Positions 26,601-35,474 of a DNA stretch of 64,000 bases are shown here, piece by piece (position 1 is the first letter of the stretch; the number at the start of each line of letters is the position of its first letter). The position numbers and the translations under genes are program-made. The stretch is from the NCBI RefSeq assembly GCF_049675895.1, contig NZ_CP183834.1, positions 310,001-374,000 on the forward strand, in the 5' to 3' direction. Origin of the DNA: Ampullimonas aquatilis (GTDB lineage: Bacteria > Pseudomonadota > Gammaproteobacteria > Burkholderiales > Burkholderiaceae_D). The notes under the pieces were generated by a model. It did no database searches. It was not told the DNA's origin and worked only from the letters and a program-made list of their open reading frames with translations.

Positions 26601-29600
26601 TCATGAGCCAGCTCGTTTGGCTCGTCTTGAAACACTGCGGTCGATGCATTCTTTAGGTGGCGCATCAGAACTGGTGGGATTGGAGTGTGTCAGCCGGATT
26701 GCCGAACGCCTTGAAAAACTGATTCATTCTTTTCACTCGCAAGAATCTGAATTGGGTACGGCTGCCGAGCATACACCGATTGAGCTGGATGCCGATCACT
26801 TTGATATTCTGGATCATGCTGTTGATCGTATGAATAGCATGTTGCATCAGTTTGCTGCGGGTCAGCTGGCTGAGCGTGACGAAGTGGTTGAACAATCCAT
26901 CACTGATTTGCATAATGCCTTGCAAGAAGCGGTACAGCAAACTCAGCAGGTGGCCAATGATGCGGTGGTTGAAGAGGTTGCTGTTGTAGCCGAAGCCAAC
27001 GAGGTGATTGAGCCAGTGGCTGAGATCGAAGTTGCACCGATTGCTTATGCTGAGTTGCCTGATTTTGCCCAATCTGAAACACCGGTTGTCGTTGAAGGAT
27101 TGGTGGCTGATCAACCAGAATTGGTCAATGAGCCGCTTGCCATGATTGAAAGCGCAGTACTGCCTGCTGCTGAGTCTGCGGAATCCGAGATGGTTACTGA
27201 ATTGCCGCTTGAGCAGCCAGTGGTGGCTATTGTCGAGGTGTCAGACGCGCCCGGGCTTGACGAGTCAGTTGCTGAGTTGCTGAGTGAACCTGAGCCACTG
27301 CCCGAACCCGTTGTGGCTGCTGCACCATTGGTCTCGATTCCGGTCATCAAGGAAACGATCGTTGACGATAGCGTTGATGAGTATTCCGACGAAGCCGTTG
27401 ACGCCGAATTGCTGGCTATCTTTCTGGAAGAAGGTCATGAAAACATGCCGAAGATTGCTGGCCATCTGGCCGCATGGCAGGAATCGGTAAAAAATCATAC
27501 GGCGCAACCCGATCTGAATCCGCTGCTGCGTCTCTTGCATACCGTTAAAGGTAGTGCCCGGATGGCGGGTGCGATGCAGCTGGGTGAAGTCTTGCATGAT
27601 CTGGAAACCCGGGTTGAGTCGGCCATGCGCCTGTCACCAATTCCGAGTGCGGTGCTGGAAGATTTGTTTGCGACAGCCGATGAATCCATGTACCTGTTCG
27701 ATCTGCTGGAAAATCCAAACGCACAACGACCAGTTCCCTTGTCAATGACAATGGATGATCAGGCCGAGGCAGCACCAGCCACGAGCGAAGAGCAAGAAAC
27801 AACGCATACTGCGCAAGCACTGGTTGAATCTGCCAAGCCCGCCGATATGGGTATGGCCAAAGATGGCATCATGCCGTCTGAGTGGGTACGTACCGATGTT
27901 GACAAGGAACTGGCCGCAGCACCAAGACAAGTGGTGCGGATTCAGTCACATGTGTTGGATCGCCTGGTTAACAACGCCGGTGAGGTCAATATTGCGCGTG
28001 CTCGACTGGATAACGAACTGACTGTCTTGCGTTCCGCGGTGAGTGATCTGACCCAGAACGTGTCGCGTCTGCGCACCCAATTGCGTGATATTGATATCCA
28101 GGCCGAGACGCAGATGCAGTCGCGTATGGCACTGAGCAAAGACACGGAAAAGACTTTCGATCCTTTGGAGTTTGACCGCTTTACCCGCTTCCAGGAATTG
28201 ACCCGGATGATGGCGGAGTCGGTTGGTGACGTGGCCACAGTTCAGCAAAACATTAGTCGTGCTCTGGATAGTGCGCAAGATGAATTGATCTTGCAATCAC
28301 GTTTGACACGGGATCTGCAGCAAAATCTGATGCGTGCACGCATGGTGGCGTTTGGCAGTATTACCGAGCGTCTCTATCGTGTGGTGCGGCAGGCTTCCAA
28401 AGAACTGGGCAAACGGGTGGCGCTGGATATTGTCGGTGCGCATCTGGATATTGACCGCGGTGTGCTGGAACGCATGGTGGCGCCGTTTGAACATTTGCTG
28501 CGTAACTCGATTGTGCACGGTATCGAATCTCGTGCAGCGCGACTGGCCAGTGGCAAGTCGGACGTCGCCGAACTGCGCATGGAAATTCGTCAGGAAGGTA
28601 ACGAGATCATTATTGTGGTGGCCGATGATGGTGCTGGTCTGGATCTGGACAAGATCCGCTCCCGTGCTATTGAGCGCAAGTTAATTTCAGCAGATGCCCA
28701 TTTGTCTGAAAACGAAATTGCCAACCTGATCTTTACACCCGGTTTCTCGACTGCCGATGAAGTGACTCAGCTGGCTGGTCGTGGCGTGGGTATGGACGTG
28801 GTGCAAACCGAAACTGCGGAACTGGGTGGTCGCGTCGTGGTGGATTCGGTGCTGGGGCAGGGTTCTCGCTTCACCATTTACCTGCCACTGACCACTGCGA
28901 TTACGCAGGTGTTGATGGTACGCATCGGCTCACGTGTGCATGCCATCCCGTCGTCCATCATTGAGCAGGTTCAGCAAGTCAAAATGCCGGAACTGACTCG
29001 CATGTACGATCAAGGCAAAGTACGCTTTGCTGATGAAGATGTGCATTTCTTCTACTTTGGCAATATGCTGGAAGATACCGAATCCGCACCGCTGGCGCAA
29101 AAGTATTCACCAATTGTCATTGCCAGGAGTGGTGTTGAACGCGTTGCTTTGCATGTGGATGAAATTCATGGCAACCGTGAAGTGGTGGTCAAGAACATTG
29201 GCCCACAACTGGCACGGATGGTCGGTATCTCGGGGGCGACGATTTCTGCCAGTGGTGATGTGATTCTGATTTTCAACCCGGTACAACTGGTTGGCAAAGC
29301 CCTGGAATTCAAGTCCAAAGGTCAGTCGCAACAATTGCCACAAGCTGACGGTGACGTTGCCGTCGCCACGACTAACCAGCCAGGTCAGGTTGATGGTGGC
29401 CAGACCAAAGCTGAAACTGGGCTGTCCAGCCTGCCAACTGTGATGGTGGTGGATGATTCGCTGACCGTGCGTAAAGTCAGTCAGCGGCTCTTGCAGCGCG
29501 AAGGTTATCAAGTGCTGCTGGCCAAGGATGGTGTGGATGCGCTGGAGCAATTGCAGGGCGTCACACCCGACGTGATGTTGCTCGACATTGAAATGCCGCG

Positions 29601-29820
29601 TATGGATGGTTTTGATCTGACGCGCAACATCCGTGCTGATGAGCGGCTGCGTAAACTGCCAATCATCATGATCACTTCACGTACCGCCGATAAACACCGT
29701 AACTATGCGATGGAGCTGGGCGTCAACGAGTACATGGGTAAACCTTATCAAGATCAGCAATTGCTGGGTAAAGTGGCTCAGTACATGGGCAGCAAAGCAC
29801 CCAAGCATAGCCTGAACTGA
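23611..29820 (+). CDS. chpA: ChpA/PilL-type hybrid chemotaxis histidine kinase
   Basis: A 2069-residue CheA-like kinase. An all-helical N-terminal region (about 1-600) has no intact Hpt motif and may be FimL-like. Then come Hpt domains with His690 (HTLKGSGRM), His1013 (HSLGGAS, missing the usual Lys) and His1310 (HTVKGSARM), joined by acidic Glu/Pro/Val-rich linkers (about 780-960 and 1105-1265). CheA dimerisation, HATPase (N-box RNSIVHG near 1631, DDGAGL at 1672, GRGVGMD near 1725) and CheW domains follow. The C-terminal receiver has phospho-acceptor Asp1992. It phosphorylates PilG and PilH and probably its own receiver. It ends the pil-chp operon and is followed by a terminator. Confidence 0.94.
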   Translation: MANDTKQTEGGLLSFSPAQSLQGALFWVTEQIRDGFAQSKESLQSILTATLDDVAQLKHIGSARQQLHKSVAPVYFIDVPGAAQLCQLLEAVLLRLEEGKLAVSNECVTCILDAQRAVLEYLEDIQSGGAVVPVRLFAQYHALQSLLGEMGTRPADLFFPDLSGFVTDTSNHFIADVEKLNVARLDYEQHLLGFLKSEQPELLATRLKQSAANILQLFQDKQPQGFFLAATALFEAAELQKLVIDKNLKSLAGAINIQVRRIQEGQGIPAKLLKEMLFQLSQAERDQLDVDSYLNRALQIFKLPKINAKDFSRPYYGVVDLKQLADAGESLMRAKQCWNRVISGELAQIADMVAQTANLHMVVAKLKRGMLANLCFQLELLAKQIAQTNRAPEETVGMEAALALLFIEQALQNFIRLDDSFDVRAEQITIRLATLLRHEPLQATEAWMDDISRDAMQKSTLQSVIDELRGNLRVSEKTLDEFFRRPEDNSRLSEALEKLGQMSGVFIALGYDNAFAAVESCKQTLSLFLDIHTAPDESQRAEHFNRLASILGALDVYIEVLPYLPDLVKKQYEFDTAAGEFKLLKQEQSLDLRDATRTAGPIVRLEPIADEAINKTEALAQEPELVEPPVPTISTPVPVVINQADVDPELLEIFLMEAEEVLETVNNHLGLSEGHPDNVEYLTTLRRAFHTLKGSGRMVGLKEFGEAAWSIEQTLNLWLANGTPGTPDLFKLLHYVSAELDAWVGELSQGGYSARLPDAMIACSERVRQGGDFQVMVVEAAPVAVTPVESVQVEPQIEATLPALPELEKSDEPVVEAVLPTIIESLAERNESDRSLVDEVTTDDLPIIETIELTALPAELSDDLTSDFANELTADLSSDLNLEPLELVSELPALELSGSIDATPLVAVPVVDELPEEVVDEVMEELPILAEPVQETEPEIIAAALPVLTPRDVEAVQPEERVKQIGELKISLPLYNIFLNEADELIRFIATDFSEWRHEPARLARLETLRSMHSLGGASELVGLECVSRIAERLEKLIHSFHSQESELGTAAEHTPIELDADHFDILDHAVDRMNSMLHQFAAGQLAERDEVVEQSITDLHNALQEAVQQTQQVANDAVVEEVAVVAEANEVIEPVAEIEVAPIAYAELPDFAQSETPVVVEGLVADQPELVNEPLAMIESAVLPAAESAESEMVTELPLEQPVVAIVEVSDAPGLDESVAELLSEPEPLPEPVVAAAPLVSIPVIKETIVDDSVDEYSDEAVDAELLAIFLEEGHENMPKIAGHLAAWQESVKNHTAQPDLNPLLRLLHTVKGSARMAGAMQLGEVLHDLETRVESAMRLSPIPSAVLEDLFATADESMYLFDLLENPNAQRPVPLSMTMDDQAEAAPATSEEQETTHTAQALVESAKPADMGMAKDGIMPSEWVRTDVDKELAAAPRQVVRIQSHVLDRLVNNAGEVNIARARLDNELTVLRSAVSDLTQNVSRLRTQLRDIDIQAETQMQSRMALSKDTEKTFDPLEFDRFTRFQELTRMMAESVGDVATVQQNISRALDSAQDELILQSRLTRDLQQNLMRARMVAFGSITERLYRVVRQASKELGKRVALDIVGAHLDIDRGVLERMVAPFEHLLRNSIVHGIESRAARLASGKSDVAELRMEIRQEGNEIIIVVADDGAGLDLDKIRSRAIERKLISADAHLSENEIANLIFTPGFSTADEVTQLAGRGVGMDVVQTETAELGGRVVVDSVLGQGSRFTIYLPLTTAITQVLMVRIGSRVHAIPSSIIEQVQQVKMPELTRMYDQGKVRFADEDVHFFYFGNMLEDTESAPLAQKYSPIVIARSGVERVALHVDEIHGNREVVVKNIGPQLARMVGISGATISASGDVILIFNPVQLVGKALEFKSKGQSQQLPQADGDVAVATTNQPGQVDGGQTKAETGLSSLPTVMVVDDSLTVRKVSQRLLQREGYQVLLAKDGVDALEQLQGVTPDVMLLDIEMPRMDGFDLTRNIRADERLRKLPIIMITSRTADKHRNYAMELGVNEYMGKPYQDQQLLGKVAQYMGSKAPKHSLN

Positions 29821-29873
29821 GATACTCATTAAGTGTATTTTTATTGAGTTAATAAAAATAAACTTAAGAGGTT

Positions 29874-29918
29874 AAAAACTGCATATCCTCCTAGGGGGTA
29901 TGCAGTTTTTTTTATGTT
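29874..29918 (+). terminator. Intrinsic terminator after chpA
   Basis: AAAACTGCATA (from 29875) pairs with TATGCAGTTTT (to 29909), with TCC/GGG pairs extending the stem inward. The right arm runs into eight consecutive T. It is 55-90 bases after the chpA stop and is a textbook rho-independent terminator. Confidence 0.92.
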
Positions 29919-30045
29919 TTTAGGATGCCTCATGGTACGCTTTGCCAGGTTAAACGCACTTGTCTGCGAGCGCTTTCAGTGGTGGTGAGTGCGCTGATTT
30001 TGCTGGCTGAGTTGAAGCAGCAAATTGAGCAGCACCAAATTGAGA

Positions 30046-31527
30046 TTACGACTCATCCTCTTTGATTGACTTCACCACCGCATAGCGCGCCAGCGTCTGT
30101 TGACGAGCCAGATCATGCTGCACAATCGGCATGGGATAGTGTTCACCCAACACCATGCCGCAAGCTTTGAGTTCAGCCGGTTTCATGAGCCAAGGCGCAT
30201 GTATGAAGCGATCCGGTAACTTGGCCAGTTGCGGCAAATAGCGGCGAATGAATTTACCTTGCGGATCAAATTTTTCGGACTGCGTGACCGGATTAAAAAT
30301 CCGAAAGTAGGGTTGGGCATCGCAACCACTCGATGCCGCCCATTGCCAGCCACCATTATTGGCGGCCAGATCAAAGTCGTTTAACTGACGCGCAAAATAC
30401 GCCTCGCCCCAGCGCCAGTCAATGCCAAGATCCTTGGTCAAAAAACTGGCGGTGACCATGCGCAAGCGGTTGTGCATATAACCGGTCTGATTCAGCTGCA
30501 GCATGGCCGCATCCACCAGCGGATAACCGGTGCGACCTTCGCGCCAGGCAGCAAACAGGTCGTGCGCATGTTCACCCTGTTCCCAGGCAATGGCCTCGTA
30601 AGCCGGTTTGAATGCCTGCCCAACCACCCGAGGATGATGAAACAGGATCATGAAGTAAAAGTCGCGCCAGATCAGTTCACTCAGCCATACCTCGGCCCCG
30701 CGTGAGCCTTGCAGCATGTGTGCATGGGCAGCGCGTGCCAGAGTGCGAATGGAAATGGTGCCAAAGCGCAAATGTACCGATAGATAACTGACGCCCTTGA
30801 TGGCCGGAAAATCCCGTCGCTCGTGGTAGTGATCGATTCGCGCCAAAAAATCGTCCAACAGATTTTGTGCGCCGCTGGCGCCAGTGGGGATTTTCAGATC
30901 GGCCAGATTGGTCGGCGTAAAACCAATCGATTGCAGGCCGGGAAGCGCGTATTGCTTGAGCCGTTCATCGCGTTTGGCCAGTCGATCCAGATAAGTTACC
31001 ACAGGATAAGCCTGCAGATAAAACGGCGTGAGTGTTTTCAGCCAGGCATTTTTGTAGGGGGTAAAAACAGAAAAAGGTTTGCCAACCTGACTGAGCACCT
31101 CGTTTTTTTCAAAGATGACCTGGTCTTTAAAACTCAGCCACTGTTGCCCTTGCTGATTTAAGACTGCCGCTACTGCGGCATCGCGCTCAATCGCGGCAGG
31201 TTCGTAATCATGATTGGCAAAGACCGCATCCACCTGCAAAGCTTTGGCCAATGCTGGAATCGCTGCACTAGCCAGGTCGTGCAGCACCAGTAATTGGCTG
31301 CCTGCTGTCTGTAAGCGGGCATCCAGTTCTAGCAGGCTTGTATGGATGAATTCGACGCGTCGGTCGGCCTTGGGCAGGGGTTTTAAAATGGCTTGATCAA
31401 ACACAAAACAGCAATACACCTTTTGGCTTGATTTAAGCGCATGATAGAGAGCGGCATGGTCATCAAGCCGCAAGTCACGGCGTAGCCAGACCAGCGCCGA
31501 AGAGAATTGAGGTTTTTCTGCAGACAT
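30046..31527 (-). CDS. phrB: Deoxyribodipyrimidine photo-lyase (class I)
   Basis: Light-dependent repair enzyme for cyclobutane pyrimidine dimers. The N-terminal antenna domain begins LVWLRRDLRLDDHAAL. The C-terminal FAD domain carries the class I signatures MHNRLRMVTASFLTKDL, DFDLAANNGGWQWAASSG and YFRIFNP. I chose ATG 31527; a TTG at 31551 is in frame and would add eight residues. The product is 493 residues. It is divergent from algH, with a 41-base gap. Confidence 0.95.
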   Translation of the reverse strand: MSAEKPQFSSALVWLRRDLRLDDHAALYHALKSSQKVYCCFVFDQAILKPLPKADRRVEFIHTSLLELDARLQTAGSQLLVLHDLASAAIPALAKALQVDAVFANHDYEPAAIERDAAVAAVLNQQGQQWLSFKDQVIFEKNEVLSQVGKPFSVFTPYKNAWLKTLTPFYLQAYPVVTYLDRLAKRDERLKQYALPGLQSIGFTPTNLADLKIPTGASGAQNLLDDFLARIDHYHERRDFPAIKGVSYLSVHLRFGTISIRTLARAAHAHMLQGSRGAEVWLSELIWRDFYFMILFHHPRVVGQAFKPAYEAIAWEQGEHAHDLFAAWREGRTGYPLVDAAMLQLNQTGYMHNRLRMVTASFLTKDLGIDWRWGEAYFARQLNDFDLAANNGGWQWAASSGCDAQPYFRIFNPVTQSEKFDPQGKFIRRYLPQLAKLPDRFIHAPWLMKPAELKACGMVLGEHYPMPIVQHDLARQQTLARYAVVKSIKEDES

Positions 31528-31568
31528 ACGACTAGTCAAATCCTGAATCAAGTAAAATCCCGTGCATT

Positions 31569-32132
31569 ATGGCCGATAGCATTAATCTTACACATCAATT
31601 CCTCATTGCCATGCCCAACATGGTCGACGCCATCTTTGCGGGCACTGTGGTTTATGTTTGCGAACATAATGAGCGCGGCGCTCTGGGCCTGGTGATCAAT
31701 CGCCCCACCGACCTCAATCTGCAAACCCTGTTTGAGCGAATAGAGCTGTCACTCGATATTGAGCCACTGGCTGCACAACCTGTGCTGTTTGGTGGTCCGG
31801 TGCAGGCCGATCGTGGTTTTGTGTTGCATGAGGCCATGGGCAGTTATATGTCATCGCTGATGATTACCGACAAGCTCGAAATGACCACCTCAAAAGATGT
31901 ACTTGAAGCCATTGGCCAAGGGCAGGGGCCAAAACGTCTATTGGTGACATTAGGCTATGCGGGCTGGAGCGCTGGCCAGGTTGAAGAAGAAATCGCCAAT
32001 AATGGCTGGTTAACGGTGGAAGCCGACGAGCGCATTATTTTTGACGTGCCGATCGAAGAACGTTTCAACGCTGCAATTCGTCTGCTGGGTTTTGATCCGG
32101 CCATGCTATCTGGCGAGGCAGGCCACGCATAA
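31569..32132 (+). CDS. algH: YqgE/AlgH family protein
   Basis: A 187-residue member of the UPF0301 family, with the typical start LTHQFLIAMPNMVDAIFAGTVVYVCEHNERGALGLVINR, shown here by its pieces FLIAMPNM and GALGLVINRP, then VLFGGPVQADRGFVLH and LVTLGYAGWSAGQVEEE. The biochemical function is not established; the name derives from alginate regulation in Pseudomonas. It overlaps ruvX by one base (TAATG). The order algH-ruvX-pyrR-pyrB-pyrC is widely conserved in Beta- and Gammaproteobacteria. Confidence 0.93.
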   Translation: MADSINLTHQFLIAMPNMVDAIFAGTVVYVCEHNERGALGLVINRPTDLNLQTLFERIELSLDIEPLAAQPVLFGGPVQADRGFVLHEAMGSYMSSLMITDKLEMTTSKDVLEAIGQGQGPKRLLVTLGYAGWSAGQVEEEIANNGWLTVEADERIIFDVPIEERFNAAIRLLGFDPAMLSGEAGHA

Positions 32133-32593
32133 TGGTGCCAGCAACTCAGCAATTTCAACCCGAAGCCACCCTGTTGGCCTTTGACTATGGCATGAAGCGG
32201 ATTGGTGTTGCCGTCGGCAATACCGTCATGCAATCGGCGCGGGCGCTCACCACGCTGGCCAATCGCGATCGCATCAGCCGTTTTGCCCAAATTGAAAAAC
32301 TGCTGGCCGAATGGCAGCCACAGCGACTGGTGGTGGGTTTACCAACCCATCCGGATGGTGCCGAACACGCGATGACGCAGCAATGTCGCCGTTTTGCCAA
32401 TCAACTGCATGGCCGCTTTAATCTACCTGTGGTGCTGATTGATGAGCGCTATTCATCAGTGGCCGCCCAAGCCAACGGTGAAAAGGATATTGACGCTGAA
32501 TCGGCGCGTATTATTCTGCAGCAATATTTTGATGAACCGCCGTTGGTTGCTGCCTTCGCCAGCACCACTTCTTCCACATCAACCGGGCTCTGA
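32132..32593 (+). CDS. ruvX: RuvX/YqgF RNase H-fold nuclease
   Basis: A 153-residue RNase H-fold protein, a putative Holliday-junction resolvase also linked to 16S rRNA 5' processing. The motifs LLAFDYGMKRIGVAVGN (first catalytic Asp), LVVGLPTHPDG, LIDERYSSVAAQA (Glu) and DAESARIILQQYF (late Asp) are present. The loop ERYSS departs from the more usual ERLTT. It starts on the algH stop and lies 8 bases before pyrR. Confidence 0.93.
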   Translation: MVPATQQFQPEATLLAFDYGMKRIGVAVGNTVMQSARALTTLANRDRISRFAQIEKLLAEWQPQRLVVGLPTHPDGAEHAMTQQCRRFANQLHGRFNLPVVLIDERYSSVAAQANGEKDIDAESARIILQQYFDEPPLVAAFASTTSSTSTGL

Positions 32594-32601
32594 ACGCCAT
32601 C

Positions 32602-33135
32602 ATGAACGCACTCAATCTTCATGCTGAAAATCTGTATCAGCAACTGCTGGCACAGATTGCCGATGTCATCAGCCAATCGAGCCAATCCTGGGCGGTCGTA
32701 GGCATTCATAGTGGCGGTGCCTGGATTGCCGAACGACTGGCAACTGATCTGGCCAGCCGATTGAAACTTGAGCATTCCTTACCACTGGGTTTTGTCAGTA
32801 CTGCGATGCATCGCGATGACTTTGCTCAGCGTGGCATGAGCGGCCATAGCCATAGCACACAGCTTTCGTTTGATGTGAATGATCATGCGATCTTGCTGGT
32901 GGATGATGTCTTGCACACAGGCCGTTCGGCACGTGCTGCGGTCAATGAGATTTTTGATTTTGGCAGGCCGGCACGCATCGATCTGGCCGCGCTGGTGGAT
33001 CGAGGTGGTCGTCAACTGCCTATTGCCGCGCGTTTTTGTGCCCATACCCTGACTTTGCCTGACAGCCAGAATTTAGTGCTGTCCCGTGCGACTAACGGAA
33101 AATTCACCTTGCACCTGGAGGACGCGGATGCGTAA
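32602..33135 (+). CDS. pyrR: PyrR-type phosphoribosyltransferase
   Basis: A 177-residue type I PRTase. The PRPP-binding loop is ILLVDDVLHTGRSARAA, the flexible-loop region and an early VVGIHSGGAWIAERLA segment match PyrR, and LAALVDRGGRQLPI is a PyrR signature. In Gram-positives PyrR is an mRNA-binding attenuator with weak uracil PRTase activity. Its regulatory role in proteobacteria is less certain, and I see no PyrR-type attenuator upstream here. It overlaps the start of pyrB by eight bases, so the two are translationally coupled. Confidence 0.93.
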   Translation: MNALNLHAENLYQQLLAQIADVISQSSQSWAVVGIHSGGAWIAERLATDLASRLKLEHSLPLGFVSTAMHRDDFAQRGMSGHSHSTQLSFDVNDHAILLVDDVLHTGRSARAAVNEIFDFGRPARIDLAALVDRGGRQLPIAARFCAHTLTLPDSQNLVLSRATNGKFTLHLEDADA

Positions 33136-34075
33136 CCCACAACTAAATGAACATGGCGAGCTCAAGCATCTGTTGAGTATTGAAGGTTTGCCTAAAAAAA
33201 CACTGATTCAAATTCTGGATACGGCGGAATCATTTTTATCGGTGTCGGATCGTGAAGTCAAAAAAGTGCCATTGTTGCGTGGCAAGAGTATTTTCAATCT
33301 GTTCTTTGAAAATTCAACACGCACACGGACCACCTTTGAGATTGCCGCCAAGCGCCTGTCGGCGGATGTGATCAATCTGAACATCAATGCGTCCAGTACT
33401 TCCAAAGGGGAGTCGCTGCTCGATACCATCAATAACCTGTCGGCGATGAATGCGGATATGTTTGTGGTGCGTCACGCCAGCTCTGGTGCGCCCTATTTGA
33501 TTGCCCAGCACGTCGCACCGCATGTGCATGTGATCAACGCCGGTGATGGTCGTCATGCCCATCCGACCCAGGGTTTGTTGGATATGTACACGATTCGTCA
33601 CTATAAAAAGGATTTCACCAATTTAACGGTGGCCATCGTCGGTGACATCTTGCACTCACGCGTGGCCCGCTCCGACATCCACGCGCTCACCACACTTGGT
33701 GTGCCGGAAGTACGTGCAATTGGCCCACGTACCTTGTTGCCAAGTGGTCTGGAACAAATGGGTGTGCGGGTGTTTCATGATATGAACAAGGGCTTGAAGG
33801 ATGTGGATGTGATCATCATGCTGCGCTTGCAAAACGAGCGTATGAAAGGTGCATTGCTGCCTTCAGCTGGTGAGTATTTCAAGAACTATGGTCTGACACC
33901 AGAAAAATTGGCTCTAGCCAAACCCGATGCCATTGTGATGCATCCGGGGCCGATGAATCGGGGGGTGGAAATTGACAGTGCCGTGGCCGATGGTGCGCAA
34001 TCGGTCATCTTGCCGCAGGTAACCTTTGGTATTGCAGTACGAATGGCCGTCATGGGCATTGTGGCAGGGAATTGA
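33128..34075 (+). CDS. pyrB: Aspartate carbamoyltransferase catalytic chain
   Basis: Condenses carbamoyl phosphate with aspartate in pyrimidine synthesis. The carbamoyl-phosphate site is FFENSTRTRTTFE, followed by SSTSKGESLLDT, FVVRHASSGAPY, HPTQGLLDMYT and MHPGPMNRGVE. The ATG at 33128 is supported by GGAGG at 33117-33121 and overlaps the end of pyrR. The 315-residue size fits class A ATCases that work in a complex with a dihydroorotase-like protein, which is what the next gene encodes, 4 bases downstream. Confidence 0.96.
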   Translation: MRNPQLNEHGELKHLLSIEGLPKKTLIQILDTAESFLSVSDREVKKVPLLRGKSIFNLFFENSTRTRTTFEIAAKRLSADVINLNINASSTSKGESLLDTINNLSAMNADMFVVRHASSGAPYLIAQHVAPHVHVINAGDGRHAHPTQGLLDMYTIRHYKKDFTNLTVAIVGDILHSRVARSDIHALTTLGVPEVRAIGPRTLLPSGLEQMGVRVFHDMNKGLKDVDVIIMLRLQNERMKGALLPSAGEYFKNYGLTPEKLALAKPDAIVMHPGPMNRGVEIDSAVADGAQSVILPQVTFGIAVRMAVMGIVAGN

Positions 34076-34079
34076 AATA

Positions 34080-35366
34080 ATGAAAATTCAAATTAAAAAT
34101 GGTCACTTGATTGATCCGGCCAGTGGCGTGAATGGCAAGCACGATATTTTTATTGCTGCAGGCAAGATTGCTGCGATTGGAATTGCACCAGAAGGTTTTC
34201 ATGCCAATAAGACCATTGATGCGACGGGTTTGATTGTTTGCCCGGGACTGGTGGATTTGAGTGCGCGCTTGCGTGAACCTGGTTATGAATACAAGGCCAC
34301 GCTGGAGTCTGAAATGCTTGCCGCGATGGCCGGTGGTGTGACCAGTCTGGTTTGTCCACCTGATACCGAGCCGGTCTTGGACGAGCCGGGCTTGGTGGAA
34401 ATGCTCAAGTTTCGCGCTAAAAATTTGCAGCAGGCACACGTTTATCCATTGGGTGCACTGACTGTCGGTCTAAAAGGCGAAGTCATTACCGAAATGGCCG
34501 AGTTGACCGAGGCGGGTTGTATCGGCTTTGCGCAGGCTGAATTTCCGATCACCGACACGCAAGTCATGCTGCACGCGTTTCAATATGCCAACACCTTTGA
34601 CTTTACGGTATGGTTGCGTCCGCAAGACCCTTACTTGGGGCGTGGTGTGGCGCATAGTGGCCCCGTAGCGGCGCGACTCGGTTTGTCGGGTGTGTCGGTG
34701 ATGTCAGAGACGCTGGCCATGCACACGATTTTTGAGTTGATGCGAGCTTCGGGCGCACGGGTGCATTTATGCCGGATTTCGAGCGCGGCGGGTGTGGCGC
34801 TGGTGCGTGCCGCCAAGGCCGAAGGCTTGCGGGTAAGCTGCGATGTGGCAATTCATAACGTGCTGCTGACTGATGTGGATATTGGTTATTTTGATTCCAA
34901 CTACCATCTGCAGCCGCCATTGCGTAGCGGTCGTGATCGCGATGCCATCTGGCAAGGGCTGGCCGATGGCACGATCGATGCCATTGTGTCGGACCACACG
35001 CCAGTGGATGATGATGAAAAACTGCTACCCTTTGGCGAGTCTTCTCCCGGTGCCACGGGTTTGGAGTTGCTGTTGACGCTCACGCTCAAATGGGCCGAGC
35101 AACAGAAGGTCGATCTATCGGTCGCACTGGCTAAAGTCACCGCCAGTGCTGCGCAATTGGCAGGCATTGATGCCGGTCATTGCAAGCCGGGCAGCAGTGC
35201 CGATCTGTGTCTGTTTGATCCGAATCTGCCTTGGACGGTTGTAGCCAAGGCCTTGCAGAGTCAGGGTAAAAACACCCCATTTTTGGGCTACGAGCTGACG
35301 GGCAAAACGGTCATGACTTTGGTGGCGGGTGAAATTCGTTATCAGGGAGCTTCCCTGTCAGAATAG
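34080..35366 (+). CDS. pyrC: Dihydroorotase-like protein, probably catalytically inactive (PyrC'/PyrX type)
   Basis: A 428-residue amidohydrolase-fold protein homologous to class I dihydroorotase. The usual metal-binding His-x-His before LREPG is absent: the sequence here is VDLSARLREPGYEYK, with Ser and Arg in place of both His. The later segment reads HLCRISSAAG. The late IVSDHTPVDDDEK segment with Asp is retained. Loss of the binuclear metal ligands argues against catalysis. Inactive homologues of this kind are needed to assemble class A ATCase in Pseudomonas, and the position directly after pyrB fits. An active dihydroorotase should exist elsewhere in the genome. The start at 34080 was chosen over 34026. 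Confidence 0.88.
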   Translation: MKIQIKNGHLIDPASGVNGKHDIFIAAGKIAAIGIAPEGFHANKTIDATGLIVCPGLVDLSARLREPGYEYKATLESEMLAAMAGGVTSLVCPPDTEPVLDEPGLVEMLKFRAKNLQQAHVYPLGALTVGLKGEVITEMAELTEAGCIGFAQAEFPITDTQVMLHAFQYANTFDFTVWLRPQDPYLGRGVAHSGPVAARLGLSGVSVMSETLAMHTIFELMRASGARVHLCRISSAAGVALVRAAKAEGLRVSCDVAIHNVLLTDVDIGYFDSNYHLQPPLRSGRDRDAIWQGLADGTIDAIVSDHTPVDDDEKLLPFGESSPGATGLELLLTLTLKWAEQQKVDLSVALAKVTASAAQLAGIDAGHCKPGSSADLCLFDPNLPWTVVAKALQSQGKNTPFLGYELTGKTVMTLVAGEIRYQGASLSE

Positions 35367-35474
35367 ATACTGATTGGTAGTATAAATAATAGGCTATATA
35401 AAATGCACTATACAAGGCTATTATTGGATGTACTACTTAAGAGTATAAGTATTTTTGGGATTTTTAAGGTTGAA

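Noticed and set aside
27545..27820. Minus-strand ORF inside chpA
   Set aside because: It is antisense to an intact Hpt domain, with no coding signature.
29925..30065. 46-codon plus-strand ORF after the chpA terminator, with a short hydrophobic stretch
   Set aside because: It overlaps the 3' end of phrB, has its AGG directly against the ATG, lies after a terminator with no promoter, and resembles nothing I know.
35343..35357. Hairpin CAGGGA-GCT-TCCCTG at the pyrC end considered as terminator
   Set aside because: It lies inside the coding sequence and has no T-run.
35385..35425. AATAATAG/CTATTATT inverted repeat after pyrC
   Set aside because: It is short, A-T only in large part, has a 25-base loop and is not followed by T, so it is likely chance in an AT-rich spacer.
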